Shown in pieces: positions 11,139 to 24,900 of a DNA stretch of 64,000 bases. The stretch is from Basidiobolus meristosporus CBS 931.73 (lineage: Eukaryota; Basidiobolomycota; Basidiobolomycetes; Basidiobolales; Basidiobolaceae): positions 124,001-188,000 of the forward strand of contig MCFE01000057.1 of assembly GCA_002104905.1 (NCBI GenBank), in the 5' to 3' direction. Every line of letters starts with the position of its first letter. Position 1 is the stretch's first letter. Made by a program: the position numbers and the translations under genes. The notes beneath the pieces were generated by a model. That model did no database searches and was not told the origin of the DNA. It saw nothing but the letters and a program-made list of their open reading frames with translations.

Positions 11139-12467
11139 AGGGCCAGTAAGTGATCTACTGTTCTTGCTTCATTGATGGAATTAATTTAACTTTTGTTTGT
11201 GTTGAAGAGAATCAAATCAATGTCGTTTGAAGTGATTTTCATGAATTAAAGTTCCAACAACGAGCCTTTCAGTGACATGGATACTTTGAGTGATTGTATC
11301 TTCACTGATCTTGATCGCAACCAGTTTTTCGCGTAGCACTGATCACTTGGCCCTTGTTCCACTCCATCCGATGCTGCTCCATCAACAATAGTGTGTTCCA
11401 CTCCATCCGATGCTGCTCCATCAACAATAGTGGACAGCGAGGTCAATCAGCCTTTGAACATATAAATCCACGCTTGTTTTGGCGTTCATTTGGCGTAGAC
11501 GCAAACTGGGAATGATTACGGGGATTTACACGAATCACCCACCTGTTATAAGAGGGGACTCGCCCATATTGCCAAAAGAACCACTTCTCCATGTTACCGA
11601 GAAATCGGCTTAAATAGTTCCGTAGGAACTCATGCAATGGAAACGCATCTAGTAACCTGTTACACGTGGATCCATCATATTAGGAATATCCTAGAGTCCC
11701 GGGTGCGAGTTCCGAGGATTTGTCACTCTAGAATTATGTTAAACACGTAGACGATGGAACGCATAACGATGCAGGCTGGAAACATATTAACCTTGTTGCT
11801 CCAATAGCAATCTCGATGTTTTCGTAATCACCTCGCTGCATTTGCTTATTAGCTGATACTAGAATCTCCCAAGTTGCATGGTCCTCGACAAATCTGGAAT
11901 AAATGATTCCATATATGAAGCGTCAGCTGATGGTGGGCCAACTTCGAGTCGATCCTTATGGGGCCAATCCTAATTGCCAGCTCTCCAAGAAAACAAACCT
12001 TCAAATGTCCAGGTCTGGCTCTCGCCAATATATAGAAATTCTTCACTCTTCCAGTAGCGAAGCACTCTTCATTCAGTATGCAAACGCGGGTGCGTCTATT
12101 TCATATTAGGAAATGGAGCCCTTATCCCTACCCTTTGCAGCATTTCCATATATCACCATAATTCATCAACTCCGAGCTGCAAAGGATTCCTTTTACTGGA
12201 GGACTTGGTGAGGCTAGATGCACAAATTACGCTTTCCACATTAGTAGGCGAGGATTGAGCCTGACAACTATATTCTTGATTTCCTTAAACAACCTGGTTC
12301 CATTAAGTTCTTTCGATCCGAACGAATCAAGAGGATTGGATTGGTCTTTGTTGATTGGCTCGCGCGAATCTCGAATCGCTTCTACGCTACTCGCCGAACA
12401 TCATAAATAGTGTGTTTGTAGAGAAATCTCTTCAGCCAGCACCGTCTCCTCTTTTACTACAATCGTC
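11139..12467. other. Gene-free region upstream of hexokinase
   Basis: About 1.3 kb containing one short tandem repeat (reported separately). No conserved coding motif was found on either strand. It is the shared upstream region of two divergent genes, so it probably carries the hexokinase promoter. Confidence 0.5.
11355..11432. repeat. Two perfect tandem copies of a 39-base unit
   Basis: The unit beginning TGTTCCACTCCATCC is present twice head to tail (11355-11393 and 11394-11432). The length is a multiple of three, so a minus-strand frame reads through both, but that frame has no ATG and no recognisable protein. Confidence 0.85.
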
Positions 12468-13823
12468 ATGTCCAAGTTCCAAGAAATCGAATCTCTGTTC
12501 ACTCTTTCCCCCGAAACCGTCAAGGATATCGTCGTTGATATCAAGGAAGATTTGCAAGAGGGCCTTATCTCCAAGGATCCCAACAATCTTGGCCAAATCC
12601 CTTCCTACGTCACCGCTCTTCCCACCGGAAAAGAAACCGGTACCTACCTCGCCATTGATCTTGGTGGTACCAACCTTCGTACTGCCGCCGTTACTCTTCT
12701 CGGAGACGGTCAAGTTGGTGTCAACATGAAGAAGTACCCCATCTCCATGGATATCCGTACCGGTGCCGGAGAAAAGCTCTTCGATTGGATTGCCGACTGC
12801 ACTGCTGATCTTCTCAACGATGCTACTCTTAACATTGGTACTGCCAACTTGCACATGGGTGTTACTTTCTCCTTCGCCCTCGACCAAACCGCCATCGATC
12901 GTGGTACCGTTGGTAAGATGGGTAAGGGTTTCAACCTTAGCGGTGTTACTGGTCATGACTTGAAGGACCTTCTTGAGGGAGGTTTCCATCGCAAGGGACT
13001 TAACAACATCATCGTTTCTGCTATCATCAACGATACCGTTGGAACCCTCGTCTCCCACGCCTATGCCTCCCCTACCACCAAGGTCGGTCTTATTCTGGCC
13101 ACTGGCACCAACGCTGCCTACCTTGAATCTGGTGAACAAATCGCCAAATACAAGGGTCCCGCTGTTGACAAGATGATCCTCAACACTGAATACAGCATCA
13201 TGGGTAAGAGACTCCCCATCACCAAGTACGACAAAGCTCTTGATGACGCAACCTTCACTCCTGGTTTCCAACGCCTTGAGAAGATGGTCTCCGGCATGTA
13301 CATGGGTGAAATCGCTCGTCGTATTTTGGTAGATCTCTGCGAAAGCGGTGAGCTTTTCAATGGCAAGCTTCCCCAAAACCTCGAGAAGCCCTATGAATTC
13401 AAGACTCTCTTCATGTCCACCATTGAGAGCGACCCCACTCCCGAGCACGCCAACATCCCCAGCCTTTTCGCCAAGCACTTCCCTACTGCTGAGCCCGTCT
13501 CCCTTGAGGACTGCAACAAGATCCACCGCATCTGTAAATTGATTGCTACCCGTTCTGCCAGCATTGTTGGTGCTGCCATTGCTGCCTTGTTGCTTCAAGC
13601 CAACGAAAAGACCGTGTTCTTGGATACCGATGAAGTCACCACTGTTGGTATTGATGGATCCGTCTACGAATTCTATCCTTACTTCACCCAACGTATTCGT
13701 CGTGCCATCGAGCTCGGTTTGGGCAAGGAACGTGCCGACCGTGTCAAGTTGGAACTCGCTCGTGATGGTGGCTGCATTGGCGCCGCTTTGATTGCCATGG
13801 TTGCCGCTACCAAGAAGAACTAA
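12468..13823 (+). CDS. HXK: Hexokinase family protein
   Basis: Intronless 451-residue member of the eukaryotic hexokinase family, which phosphorylates hexoses with ATP in the first step of glycolysis. Seen: phosphate-1 loop LAIDLGGTNLR (61-71), GVTFSF (131-136), catalytic Asp189 in INDTVGTL, NTEY (239-242) and SGMYMGE with Glu281, and the C-terminal DGGCIGAALIA motif. Some positions differ from typical enzymes: FSFA in place of FSYP or FSFP, GKGF (152-155) in place of TKGF, and ATGTNA (211-216) in place of GTGSNA. Codons are strongly biased to C-ending and AAG forms, unlike neighbours, which suggests high expression. Catalytic residues remain, so activity is likely, but altered sugar affinity or a regulatory role is possible. 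Confidence 0.93.
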   Translation: MSKFQEIESLFTLSPETVKDIVVDIKEDLQEGLISKDPNNLGQIPSYVTALPTGKETGTYLAIDLGGTNLRTAAVTLLGDGQVGVNMKKYPISMDIRTGAGEKLFDWIADCTADLLNDATLNIGTANLHMGVTFSFALDQTAIDRGTVGKMGKGFNLSGVTGHDLKDLLEGGFHRKGLNNIIVSAIINDTVGTLVSHAYASPTTKVGLILATGTNAAYLESGEQIAKYKGPAVDKMILNTEYSIMGKRLPITKYDKALDDATFTPGFQRLEKMVSGMYMGEIARRILVDLCESGELFNGKLPQNLEKPYEFKTLFMSTIESDPTPEHANIPSLFAKHFPTAEPVSLEDCNKIHRICKLIATRSASIVGAAIAALLLQANEKTVFLDTDEVTTVGIDGSVYEFYPYFTQRIRRAIELGLGKERADRVKLELARDGGCIGAALIAMVAATKKN

Positions 13824-14440
13824 ATTTCCCTTCGACTCGTGCTTTTATCCAAGTTTTAAATATGCAGTACACACTTGGTTTTGTAAATACAACATGCTAG
13901 AATTTCCTAAACCAAATAAATTCATCGTAAGCCAAACTTGCTTTTTGCTATTATGTATCAGTACGAAACTGGTTTAATTAGTGGTGGAACCTGGGTATTT
14001 TTCGCTCATTGACTACCCTGTGGTGAGACTAAAATCTGACCTAAAAAATAACCCCTTTTATGGGAACTACAGAGTTGGTCCAAGATTTATCCAAGACAAT
14101 CAGGGACACTCAAGATGTCAAATGACATCCCATGTATCATTCGGCCCCAGGTGACAAATTCCTTCGGTGCCCGAAAACTCGCCACCTTTCACATGAGCAG
14201 TTTGAAACTATTATCCATTATTGCATGCGAAACCAAATATTCCAATATGGAATTAATGCCGAACCACCTGAGACAACATCAGATCAGCTTGACTCACGAT
14301 GGTTACACGCGACTTCGGTTTGTGCACTCACGAGAGCTCTTCCCGCAACTTTATAAAGTACCAGCCAGTGGGTGTTCTATTGCTATTGCCTTGCTTCTTC
14401 ATCTACTCATTGCATACTCACTATTCCCATTAATCCACCC
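13824..14440. other. Intergenic: hexokinase 3' end and cyclin promoter
   Basis: About 620 bases. A TATAAA at 14352-14357 lies roughly 85 bases before the chosen cyclin start. No other gene seen. Confidence 0.5.
14352..14357 (+). promoter_or_regulatory. TATA box of the PCL-type cyclin gene
   Basis: TATAAA placed so that transcription would start near 14385. This argues against the earlier in-frame ATG at 14372 and for translation from the ATG pair at 14441. Confidence 0.5.
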
Positions 14441-14893
14441 ATGATGCCAACGATCCACGGAAGCCGCTACAGTGTTTGGACACCAGTTCTTGACACACAA
14501 ATAGAATCTGCAGTGAAATATCTTTCCGCTTTGCCTTTGCAGAGCCAGTGCCATACCAGCATCTTTCAATTCGTTAAACGTCTGGTCTATCGAGGAAAGC
14601 TATCCGCTTTCATCTTGAATTCATCGCTTGTTTACCTGGATCGTTTAAAAGTCGCTGGAAGGATGGAGCGTGTTAAAGATACATCCATAGAGCTTGTATT
14701 CCTTGCTTCAATTTTATTGGCTCAAAAGTTCGCTGAAGACAGGGTACTCTCGAAATTCAAGGTTATCGAAATTACACGTGATACCTGGACTTCATCTCAA
14801 ATTGCCCAAGTTGAACGCACCCTTCTTGGTCACCTGAATTACAACATTTGGATAACCACTGAGGAAGTGGACAAGTTCCTTCTACATCATTAG
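14441..14893 (+). CDS. Small cyclin, Pho85-type (PCL1/2-like)
   Basis: A 150-residue single-exon protein that is almost entirely a cyclin box. Seen: FVKRLVYRGKLSAFILNSSL, then VYLDRLK, a helix with VFLASILLAQKF, and ERTLLGHLNYNIWIT near the end. This order matches fungal PCL cyclins, which activate the Pho85 kinase in cell-cycle entry, polarity or phosphate signalling. The usual KYLND-type sequence after the third helix is replaced by FAEDRV, so it is a diverged member. Subfamily and partner are inferred. Confidence 0.82.
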   Translation: MMPTIHGSRYSVWTPVLDTQIESAVKYLSALPLQSQCHTSIFQFVKRLVYRGKLSAFILNSSLVYLDRLKVAGRMERVKDTSIELVFLASILLAQKFAEDRVLSKFKVIEITRDTWTSSQIAQVERTLLGHLNYNIWITTEEVDKFLLHH

Positions 14894-17254
14894 AAGCTGT
14901 TCATATCTAATCACTTGTACATACACATCACACTGCATTCATAAAAACCGTCACCTCACTTGAACAACTATATACTGTCTATGTATTTGAGTTTACTGAA
15001 ATCAGCACCTTGCCATATCAAAGAACTACTGTGCAATTTTTGCCATAACCTAATACACTTCACCTTGAAATAACTGTAACACGGGCCTTGGAGGTGATTT
15101 GAGGCCTTTATGCATCTGGTGGAATCTTTTAAGCCTAGATAATGTAATTGACTTGGAAAGATCACGGTGAAGGTGAGTAATTATAGGAGGCTTTTGGGTG
15201 TTTCTACAAAGCCTTCAATATTTCTAAAACCCTGCAGAATAAATTCAGATCAAATGTGTAATGCCAATTATCAGCAACAAACGTGACGGAATAGATCTAG
15301 TATACCAATGTGCCTGCGGGTGAAACCAGGCTTCACTCAAATCCCTATGACCATTCACTACATATGCACTATGTGAAAGAGTGTAAAAACTGTTGTAAGA
15401 GTCTTGGAGATATTGGAAGTGATTTGGGAGGACAAGTAGATTATGTGGTTTTCACTTGATGATTTATTGAATGCAAAAGTAGTATTTGTACTTTTACATG
15501 GTCTTGGCATAACAAACACGTAGAATAGGTTAAGGAAGGTCCCAAGAACATGTATGCAAAGTTTGGGGCTGTTTGGACAACTTATCTAATTTTCATGTTC
15601 TGGGTAAATATTCTAAGTAAATCCCAACCAGGAATTTGGTCAGTATTCCCTACGATTCGAAGGTAATGATCTAAGTGTCTAAGTTAGGTGAATATTTAGG
15701 TGGAATTACGAATTTTTACAACAAAAACAACCTACCTAAGTCCACTCCCTTTCATAGTTCGAATTAGGTAATACAAGGGTGAGCTCACTATGGTAAGGTT
15801 CATTTCTATGTTTACAGCACTCCACAACTTTCAATAACTGCCAAAATACCTTCACCTTTTAGACATTATAGAGTCTGGGCCACAATATTAAAACAATGAT
15901 AGGCGGCACCCTTCACAGTTTAGCCAGTTGTCTAGGAAACAAACTTGAGAAATTTCAGGAATATGCTTCTATTGAAATTCAAGATGGGACCATGCAATTA
16001 CTCAGGTATATTTAGAAATAGCGTGGTAGTTCTACAATGAATATATTAAATTAAAGAAAAGCACATATGCTGTAAGAGTTTTGAGGATATCAGGAGTGAT
16101 TGGGAGAACAGGTAGATTATGTGGTCTTCACTCAATGATTTATTGAATGCAAAAGTGGTATTTATATCTTTGCTTAATCTCGGCAGAGAAAACACGTAGA
16201 GTACAATTGGGTAGGTCTTCAGAGCTTGTGTGCAAAGTCTTTGGACACCCTAGCAAATTTTCATGTCCTGAGTACCGGATGTTTTGGTGAGACATTCAAG
16301 GGGCATTAACTTCCAAGATTTGTATGATGCAAGTAACCAAGTCAATGGAATATTTAGGTGTAATTGAGGAATTTTCAAGAACTTCAAAAACATAACGATC
16401 AAATATCTAGAGCATGGTTTAGAAGCTTGTGAACCAAGTCTGAGATCTTTTGGAGGTACTTGACAATTTGGTTGCTTCCCCCATTTCCAATTATCAGTAT
16501 CATATGAAAATAAGAATTAATCTTACAATATCTAAGACATGAATACTCTTGACCAAAACTGATTTTGAGATCAAGTACTGAGGTTTTGAGTGAATTTTGT
16601 ACAATTATGACAAAAAATTCATGAGAGGTCCCAGGAGGTATGTGTAAGCTTGCAAAGTCTTTTAGATAAGTCTGAAACCATTGATAATTTCTAGGACTTC
16701 TACAATTTGAAGTCGAAGTAGAAGTTAAAGTGCCGAAATTAATCGTCTAATTTAGCACCTAAAACATCCGGGCCATATATCTTTGAGAATCAAGTGGATG
16801 TGTCGAGTTTATTCAGTGTTTTAGGAGCAAGTGAGAGAAAAATTTGGAAGTGCCTATATTATCTAGAAGTGTGATGCTTACCTGCCTACTTACTGTAATA
16901 CATTTGAACTTTTGATAAACATAATCGAGCTAATTATAGGATTATACTATGGAAGACCATGGAAATATGCATACGAAGTTTCGGTATTTGATGGCTTGGG
17001 ATAGAACATTACGCCCACTCGATTGAAAAATTAGGGTCTTTTGGGGCATTGCTTGAATTCTGTGATTGATGAGATTTGGAATGTGGAAACAAAGCAGTCA
17101 ATAGTGCATGACTATATGTATGTTAATAACTGCTAGCCAAACAAAGTCATGTATTTTAGAAAGGTTCAGGTTGATGGTTGTGTTTATTGTGGGAGAAATT
17201 AGAATTACGCTATGGATGGGTTTTATGACATAATATACATGCTATGCAAGCTAT
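14894..17254. other. 2.4 kb gene-free region
   Basis: AT-rich, many stops in all frames, no recognisable coding motif. It contains an old diverged direct repeat (reported separately) and may be decayed repetitive DNA. Confidence 0.55.
15393..16275. repeat. Diverged direct repeat, two copies about 670 bases apart
   Basis: The stretch near 15393-15600 resembles that near 16065-16275. Shared pieces in the same order are GTAGATTATGTGGT, then TGATTTATTGAATGCAAAAG, AACACGTAGA and ATTTTCATGT. A further shared piece (AATATTTAGGTG) follows near 15695 and 16348. Fragments near 16626-16690 look like a third, weaker copy. Substitutions and small indels throughout indicate age. No coding capacity or terminal repeats were recognised. 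Confidence 0.7.
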
Positions 17255-18376
17255 CTACAAAGAATTCACATCTAACCTGATGGATTTTACCCAGGAATCA
17301 TTCAAAATATCACTAATCGAGGCCCGAGTAACGGGGTTAGGGTCTAGCATTCTTTGGATGATGGGTACTGCGGACTTTGGGATGCGGTTGAAGTATCGTG
17401 GGTTATCCCTATGCTTCAGAAACATTTTATAGCCATAGTCGAAGGATTTTGCCATGGACCATGGGAATGAGCGTAGGATCATAGCTAGGTATACAACTGC
17501 AATAGACCAGATGTCTGACTTGCGAGGATCATACGGGCTTCTAGAATGGAGTTCGGGTGCGATATAAGCCTCGGATCCACAGGTGGTTGTAGCCAATCTG
17601 ATTCTTTTCTCAATCGACGCCGGGGAGCGGAAAACGAAGGCGCAGCCAAAGTCTATCAGCTTGACCGAATTCTTCTCGGTGATGCAAATATTTTCAAGTT
17701 TGATGTCGCGGTGGGCGATGCCAAGGGAATGCATGTGACTTATGGCATGTACTATCTGTACGAAATATCTCGCCGCCATTTTCTCGTCAACTTGGTTCGA
17801 TTCAACCAGCTGGTACAAGTCGTGTGGGCAGTATTCCATGACTGAATGTATCTTGCCATCCTCCTTTATCACTTCATGTGTCTGAATGATGAAAGGGTTG
17901 CTTAACAAGGTAGCAACGGTGATCTCGTTATTCAGCCACTGCATATATTTGTGCAATGGTTCATCCTTACGAGCCTCGCGGTGTGTTTTGACTGCAAACA
18001 TTCTTCCATCGCTATTACGGCAAGTAACCTTGACCGAACCCCCACTTCCGGATATGCGTTCCTCGACTATTACTCCATAGGCTTTCTGGATGGTTCCGCA
18101 TTTTTGTTTCACAAGCGAGGAGAGGAGATTCGAAGAACTCTGCACTTCACTTTTCGAAATGCACAGGACCTTTTTTACAAACGCTAGTATGCTTCTCGTG
18201 GCTCTTGTTTCCTTTGAGCGTGAGGAGAACATTTCTTTTCCACCTTTAGTGAATGGCACAAGCGCTTGTCTGCTAGGGTCGGTGGTTTGTAAAGAAGTAA
18301 CTAGCTTCTTGGCATCTGTTGTAATTAGCTTGTGGTTGATAACTTCGTCTATAGTTTCGGATGAGAGGGAATACAT
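17255..18376 (-). CDS. Serine/threonine kinase of the fungal HAL4/HRK1/NPR1 type
   Basis: Intronless, 373 residues, with a basic Ser-rich N-terminal region of about 100 residues and then a complete kinase domain. Seen: glycine loop ISGSGGSVKV (108-117), Lys130 in FAVK, HRDIKLEN at 222-229 with catalytic Asp224, DFG at 242-244, SEAYIAPE and DIWS. The GSGGSV loop and SEAYIAPELH segment are typical of the fungal-specific kinases that tune plasma-membrane transporters (ion, amino-acid or polyamine uptake). It is shorter at the N-terminus than most members. The exact orthologue and substrates are not decidable here. Confidence 0.88.
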   Translation of the reverse strand: MYSLSSETIDEVINHKLITTDAKKLVTSLQTTDPSRQALVPFTKGGKEMFSSRSKETRATRSILAFVKKVLCISKSEVQSSSNLLSSLVKQKCGTIQKAYGVIVEERISGSGGSVKVTCRNSDGRMFAVKTHREARKDEPLHKYMQWLNNEITVATLLSNPFIIQTHEVIKEDGKIHSVMEYCPHDLYQLVESNQVDEKMAARYFVQIVHAISHMHSLGIAHRDIKLENICITEKNSVKLIDFGCAFVFRSPASIEKRIRLATTTCGSEAYIAPELHSRSPYDPRKSDIWSIAVVYLAMILRSFPWSMAKSFDYGYKMFLKHRDNPRYFNRIPKSAVPIIQRMLDPNPVTRASISDILNDSWVKSIRLDVNSL

Positions 18377-19713
18377 GGTATAAAGGAAAGGTAGGAAACA
18401 CCAGGTCTGTCAGTCAATTTCATAGATATTTAAATTTCTTGGCTTCATCCCAAGGTCACACTACTCATTATATACTAAACCCTTAATGACATCCCCAAGC
18501 ATCCAGCATTAAAACCATTTATGGCAGGCGATGTCTTATTTTGCTATATTTACGCGGATAAATATAGGAATACAGGAGCTCGAATATTGACGAACATAAA
18601 GTGGCTGAAAAGCGATTTTTTAATTTGAGGATTTCTAATCAATACACCGACCTCATTCTTACGATATGGCTGTAATTGTTTACATGGTATATGTACCCAT
18701 AATAGCTTATATAATGTGGCTGTCAATGTTTCACAGAAACCCAAAAGTCTGACGCTCATTATTTCTTTACTTCGCTTGGGTGACCCCAAAGGTTGGTTGT
18801 TCGGTTAATCTATGATATTCTATCAATATAAATAGATCATCTCTGGATTTAGCAGTATTACTAGTTCGCTACATCAAGCCTCGTGGCAATTTGCTAAATA
18901 ATTCATCGTCAATTTACTGCGACTGAACGGCACCAGAACAAATGAGCTAAAATTATATTCTAAATGCCAGGATTTGCTCAAATTTAACCGAGATTTCTGA
19001 GGATTCGTTTTTTTGACCTCCGAAATGCTGCAATTTTAGTTTGGGAACAGGTTAATCAGTCATCTATCCAATAGAATTGCCTGACCAAAGTGTTTGATGT
19101 TAGCCTTTTATAGAACAATGAGGAACCTTCTATATTGAACTTATTGTTCGGTATCTTTCTGAGCAAAGTAGAGGTTTCGGCGAAGTGTTAATTATCCGTG
19201 CAAATAGGAGCACCAAGCTTTAGGGAATTAGAGGGGAATTTAGCTGGTCGGCATTGACGCTATTCCTTTTTGGTCACCTTATGGAGTTTAACTCTTGGTT
19301 GTTTTGGATATACTTTCTAGAACTGTGAGTTGGGTAGCCGAAGGTCGTGGCAAAATTGCTGATCTCCACAGAGCTATCCCTATAGGATTGTTATCGTACA
19401 TATTCTTTCTTGATGTTCTTTCCCTAATTCTATTCCCAGAAATTGTCTCTAGAATTCTAAATAAGTGATCCGTAGGTAGAAGGGGTTTGTCTCGCTTTCG
19501 GTAGTAATGTATCAAGTGTAGTACATTTCCCAATACCATTGTGGCCACCTACTTCACACTAGATTATGTATCATACCAAGCAATTGGATAGTATCTCGAA
19601 ACGCGTACTCACGTTACTTGCCTATGTGGTATAGAAGCAAATGGAATATCTACTAACTAGTTTATTTATCATACTATTAATATCAAACATGAATAATGAA
19701 TGGATGAGTTTAA
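18377..19713. other. 1.3 kb region upstream of the kinase gene
   Basis: No gene recognised. A minus-strand open frame at 19288-19548 has no family motif and is probably chance. Presumably holds the kinase promoter and the RPT4 3' end. Confidence 0.5.
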
Positions 19714-21344
<1,631 letters not shown>

Positions 21345-21940
21345 TATGTGTAGAAATATATGCTAACGTTCAAGAATAGCTTAAGAAATATTTTCTACTA
21401 TAGTAACTTCGAAGCACCTCAACTCCACCAGTACGACGTAATCACTTGCGATCAGGGGATAGTTGACAATATTACGTGTGCTGAAATTTTTTACCATTCA
21501 ACTAACAGTTGAGTTAATTTTTGGTTTATATAAATGCTTGATAATTGCTTGAAAATTCGATGGTTTTATGGCTGAACATCACCATGGTTTGATGAAGTGG
21601 ATAGTGTGTATTTAATGAAATAAATTAAAGGATTAATGAATTTCCACGGGCTACCTTACCACAACAGTTGTGAGGGTATTTCTAGTTGGTGTTGGAGATC
21701 ATTGATTGGGGTTCATTGTGTTGATATCATAACCATCATATGTACCACTTTATAAATATCCAATCTCATGACGTAATTATATAGAGATCGTTTACTGGGG
21801 CTTTTGGATTTCTTCGAATTTGCTCGAGAAGCAACGTGTACTTCTTAACCTCATCATCTCCAACCAAGTTCATCATCTCAGCTGTTTAATCTTTTTGTAA
21901 AATAAATTAGCGAAGTTTCTCAATAGATACAGTGTGGGAA
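21345..21940. other. Intergenic: divergent promoter region of RPT4 and CHC1
   Basis: 596 bases between two divergent housekeeping genes. No open frame of interest. I saw no clear proteasome-element motif. Confidence 0.5.
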
Positions 21941-24900
21941 ATGTCCGAAATACTTCCTATTCGTTTTCAAGAGCATGTTCAGGTTAGTGATTTTCTACGA
22001 AAAGTATACTTACATTTGCACGTATGTTTTAACAAGGAATTTCTACATACCCGCTCTTGACAGCTTCAAGCACTTGGTATCAATGCTGCCAACATCGGAT
22101 TTAACACATTGACGCTCGAATCCGATCGCTTCATTTGCGTTCGCGAGAAAGTTGGCGAGCAGAACCAAGTGGTTATTGTGGACTTGACTGATGTTAACAA
22201 CCTCATCAGAAGACCAATCACTGCCGACTCGGCTATCATGAATCCTACTTCAAAAATCATTGCATTGAAAGGTATGTCTAAAGCAACTCCGTTTTCGATA
22301 AAATGTAGAGCTAATATATATCTTTCTGCATGGAAGCTGGGCGTCAACTCCAGATTTTTAACCTCGACACCAAAAGCAAAGTCAAGAGCCATGTCGCGAA
22401 TGAAGATGTTGTTTTCTGGACTTGGATTTCCGATACAGTAATCGGACTTGTCACCGAAAATTCAGTTTATCATTGGTCCATAGAAGGATCCTCCGACCCC
22501 AGCAAAGTCTTTGATCGTCATAGCAGCTTAGGTGGCAGTCAAATTATCAGCTACCGTGTTAACCCAGAGGACAATTGGATGGTCCTTATCGGAATTTCCG
22601 CTCAGGTAGATCGATCTTTGGACTATTTTGTTGCCTCACCCCCATACTAATATTGTAAATGCTTTCTAGCAAGGTCGTGTGGTTGGTGCTATGCAGTTGT
22701 ATTCCAAAGAGAGAGCCGTAAGCCAGCCCATTGAAGGTCATGCTGCTGCTTTTGCCGAAGTTCAACTTCAAGATGCCGCTAGCCCCTCGAAACTCTTTGC
22801 TTTCGCAGTCAAAACTGCCACTGCAGCCAAGGTATTGGATTTCATGCAAAACTTGTCTAGTTGATCGGTGTATACTAACATCCTTTATGTAATAGCTCCA
22901 TATTGTGGAGATTGATCACAAGGATGAGAATCCCGTTTTCCAGAAGAAGGCTGTTGATGTTTTCTTCCCTCCCGAGGCGGTGAATGATTTCCCTGTTGCT
23001 ATGCAGATCAGCCACAAATATAATATCATTTACTTGGTCACCAAGTATGGTTTTATCCATTTGTATGATGTGGAAAGTGGAACCTGTGTATATATGAATC
23101 GCATCAGCGGTGATACCATTTTCGTTACTGCGGAGCACGAAGCTACTAGCGGAATTATTGGTGTTAATCGCAAAGGACAGGTATACTTCACACTAGACAT
23201 GTTGCCAGGAATCGTGGCGCTGACAACATTTGCTTAGGTACTTTCTGTGAGCATTGACGAAGACAACATCATCCCTTATATCTTGAATAACCTGGGAAAT
23301 CCTGATCTTGCTTTGAGACTTGCTTCTCGCAACAATCTTCCTGGTGCTGATGACATGTATGTCACCAGATTCAATCAGTTGTTCTTGTCGGGACAGTATG
23401 GTGATGCCGCAAAGGTTGCTGCCACCTCCCCCAGAGGTATTCTTCGTACTTCTCAAACTATTGAAAAGTTCAAGCAAGTGTATGTAGCACCTGGCCAGCT
23501 CTCGCCCATTCTTCAATACTTCAGCATCCTCTTGGAGAAGGGTGAACTTAACCAGTACGAATCTCTTGAGTTGGCTAGACCCGTGTTACAACAGGGTCGC
23601 AAACAACTACTTGAGAAATGGTTGAAGGAGGATAAATTGGAATGCAGTGAAGAGCTTGGAGATATTGTCAAGCAACACGACCTGACATTAGCCTTGTCTG
23701 TGTATTTGAGAGCTAACGTACCTAACAAGGTTGTTGCTTGTTTTGCCGAAACTGGACAATATAACAAAATCATCTTGTATGCCAAGAAAGTTGGATACCA
23801 ACCTGATTATGCTATGTTGCTGCAACATATCATGCGCCTCGACCCTGATAAGGGCGCTGAGTTTGCCACTTTACTCTACCGTGACGAAAATGGGCCCCTT
23901 CTTGATGTCGAGAGAATTACCGACATTTTCATGCAGCAAAACTTGGTTCAGCAAGTCACTTCGTTCCTGTTGGACGCCCTTAAGGATAATCTTCCCGAGC
24001 AAGGCAACCTGCAGACCAGACTTCTGGAGATGAATTTAATGCAAGCACCACAAGTTGCCGATGCCATCCTTGGTAATGAGATGTTTACTCACTACGATCG
24101 CCCGGCTATTGCCACTCTTTGTGAAAAGGCTGGATTGTATCAACGTGCGCTAGAACATTACACCGAAATTCAAGATATCAAACGTGTAATTGTTCACACT
24201 CATTTGCTCAATGCCGAATGGGTCGTCAACTACTTCGGTACCCTCTCTGTAGAACAATCACTTGAATGCCTTAAGGAAATGTTGAATCAGAACATCAGAC
24301 AAAACTTGCAAATCTGTGTTCAGATTGCATCCAAATACTCGGAGCAATTGGGTCCACACAATCTGATCTCCTTGTTTGAGGATTTCAATAGTTTCGAAGG
24401 ATTGTTCTACTATTTGGGCTCTGTAGTCAACTTCAGTCAAGATTCTGATGTTCATTTCAAGTACATCGAGGCTGCCTGCAGATCCGGTCAACTTAAGGAG
24501 GTTGAGAGAATCTGCCGGGAGAGTAATTATTACGATCCTGAGAAAGTCAAGAACTTCCTCAAGGAGGCCAAGCTCCCTGATCAGTTGCCTCTCATCATTG
24601 TGTGCGATCGATTTGATTTCGTACATGATCTCATCCTCTACTTGTACCACAATAGCATGTATAAGTTCATTGAGGTTTACGTGCAGAACGTCAACTCTAT
24701 GCGTACTCCTGTTGTAATTGGCGCTTTGCTTGATGTCGGATGTGAGGAATCTGTTATCAAGGATCTTCTGATGTCCGTTACCGGGTCAATTTCCATCGAG
24801 GAGCTTACCGAAGAATGCGAAAGCCGTGATAGACTCAAGCTATTGCTTCCATATCTTGAAGGAAAGGTTAACCAAGGAAGCCAAGAGCCCGGCGTATACA

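Noticed and set aside
12432-13691. Long minus-strand open frame of 419 residues across hexokinase
   Set aside because: Shadow of the strongly codon-biased hexokinase gene on the other strand.
19288-19548. Minus-strand open frame of about 84 residues upstream of the kinase gene
   Set aside because: No recognisable domain, no homologous neighbour, length expected by chance.
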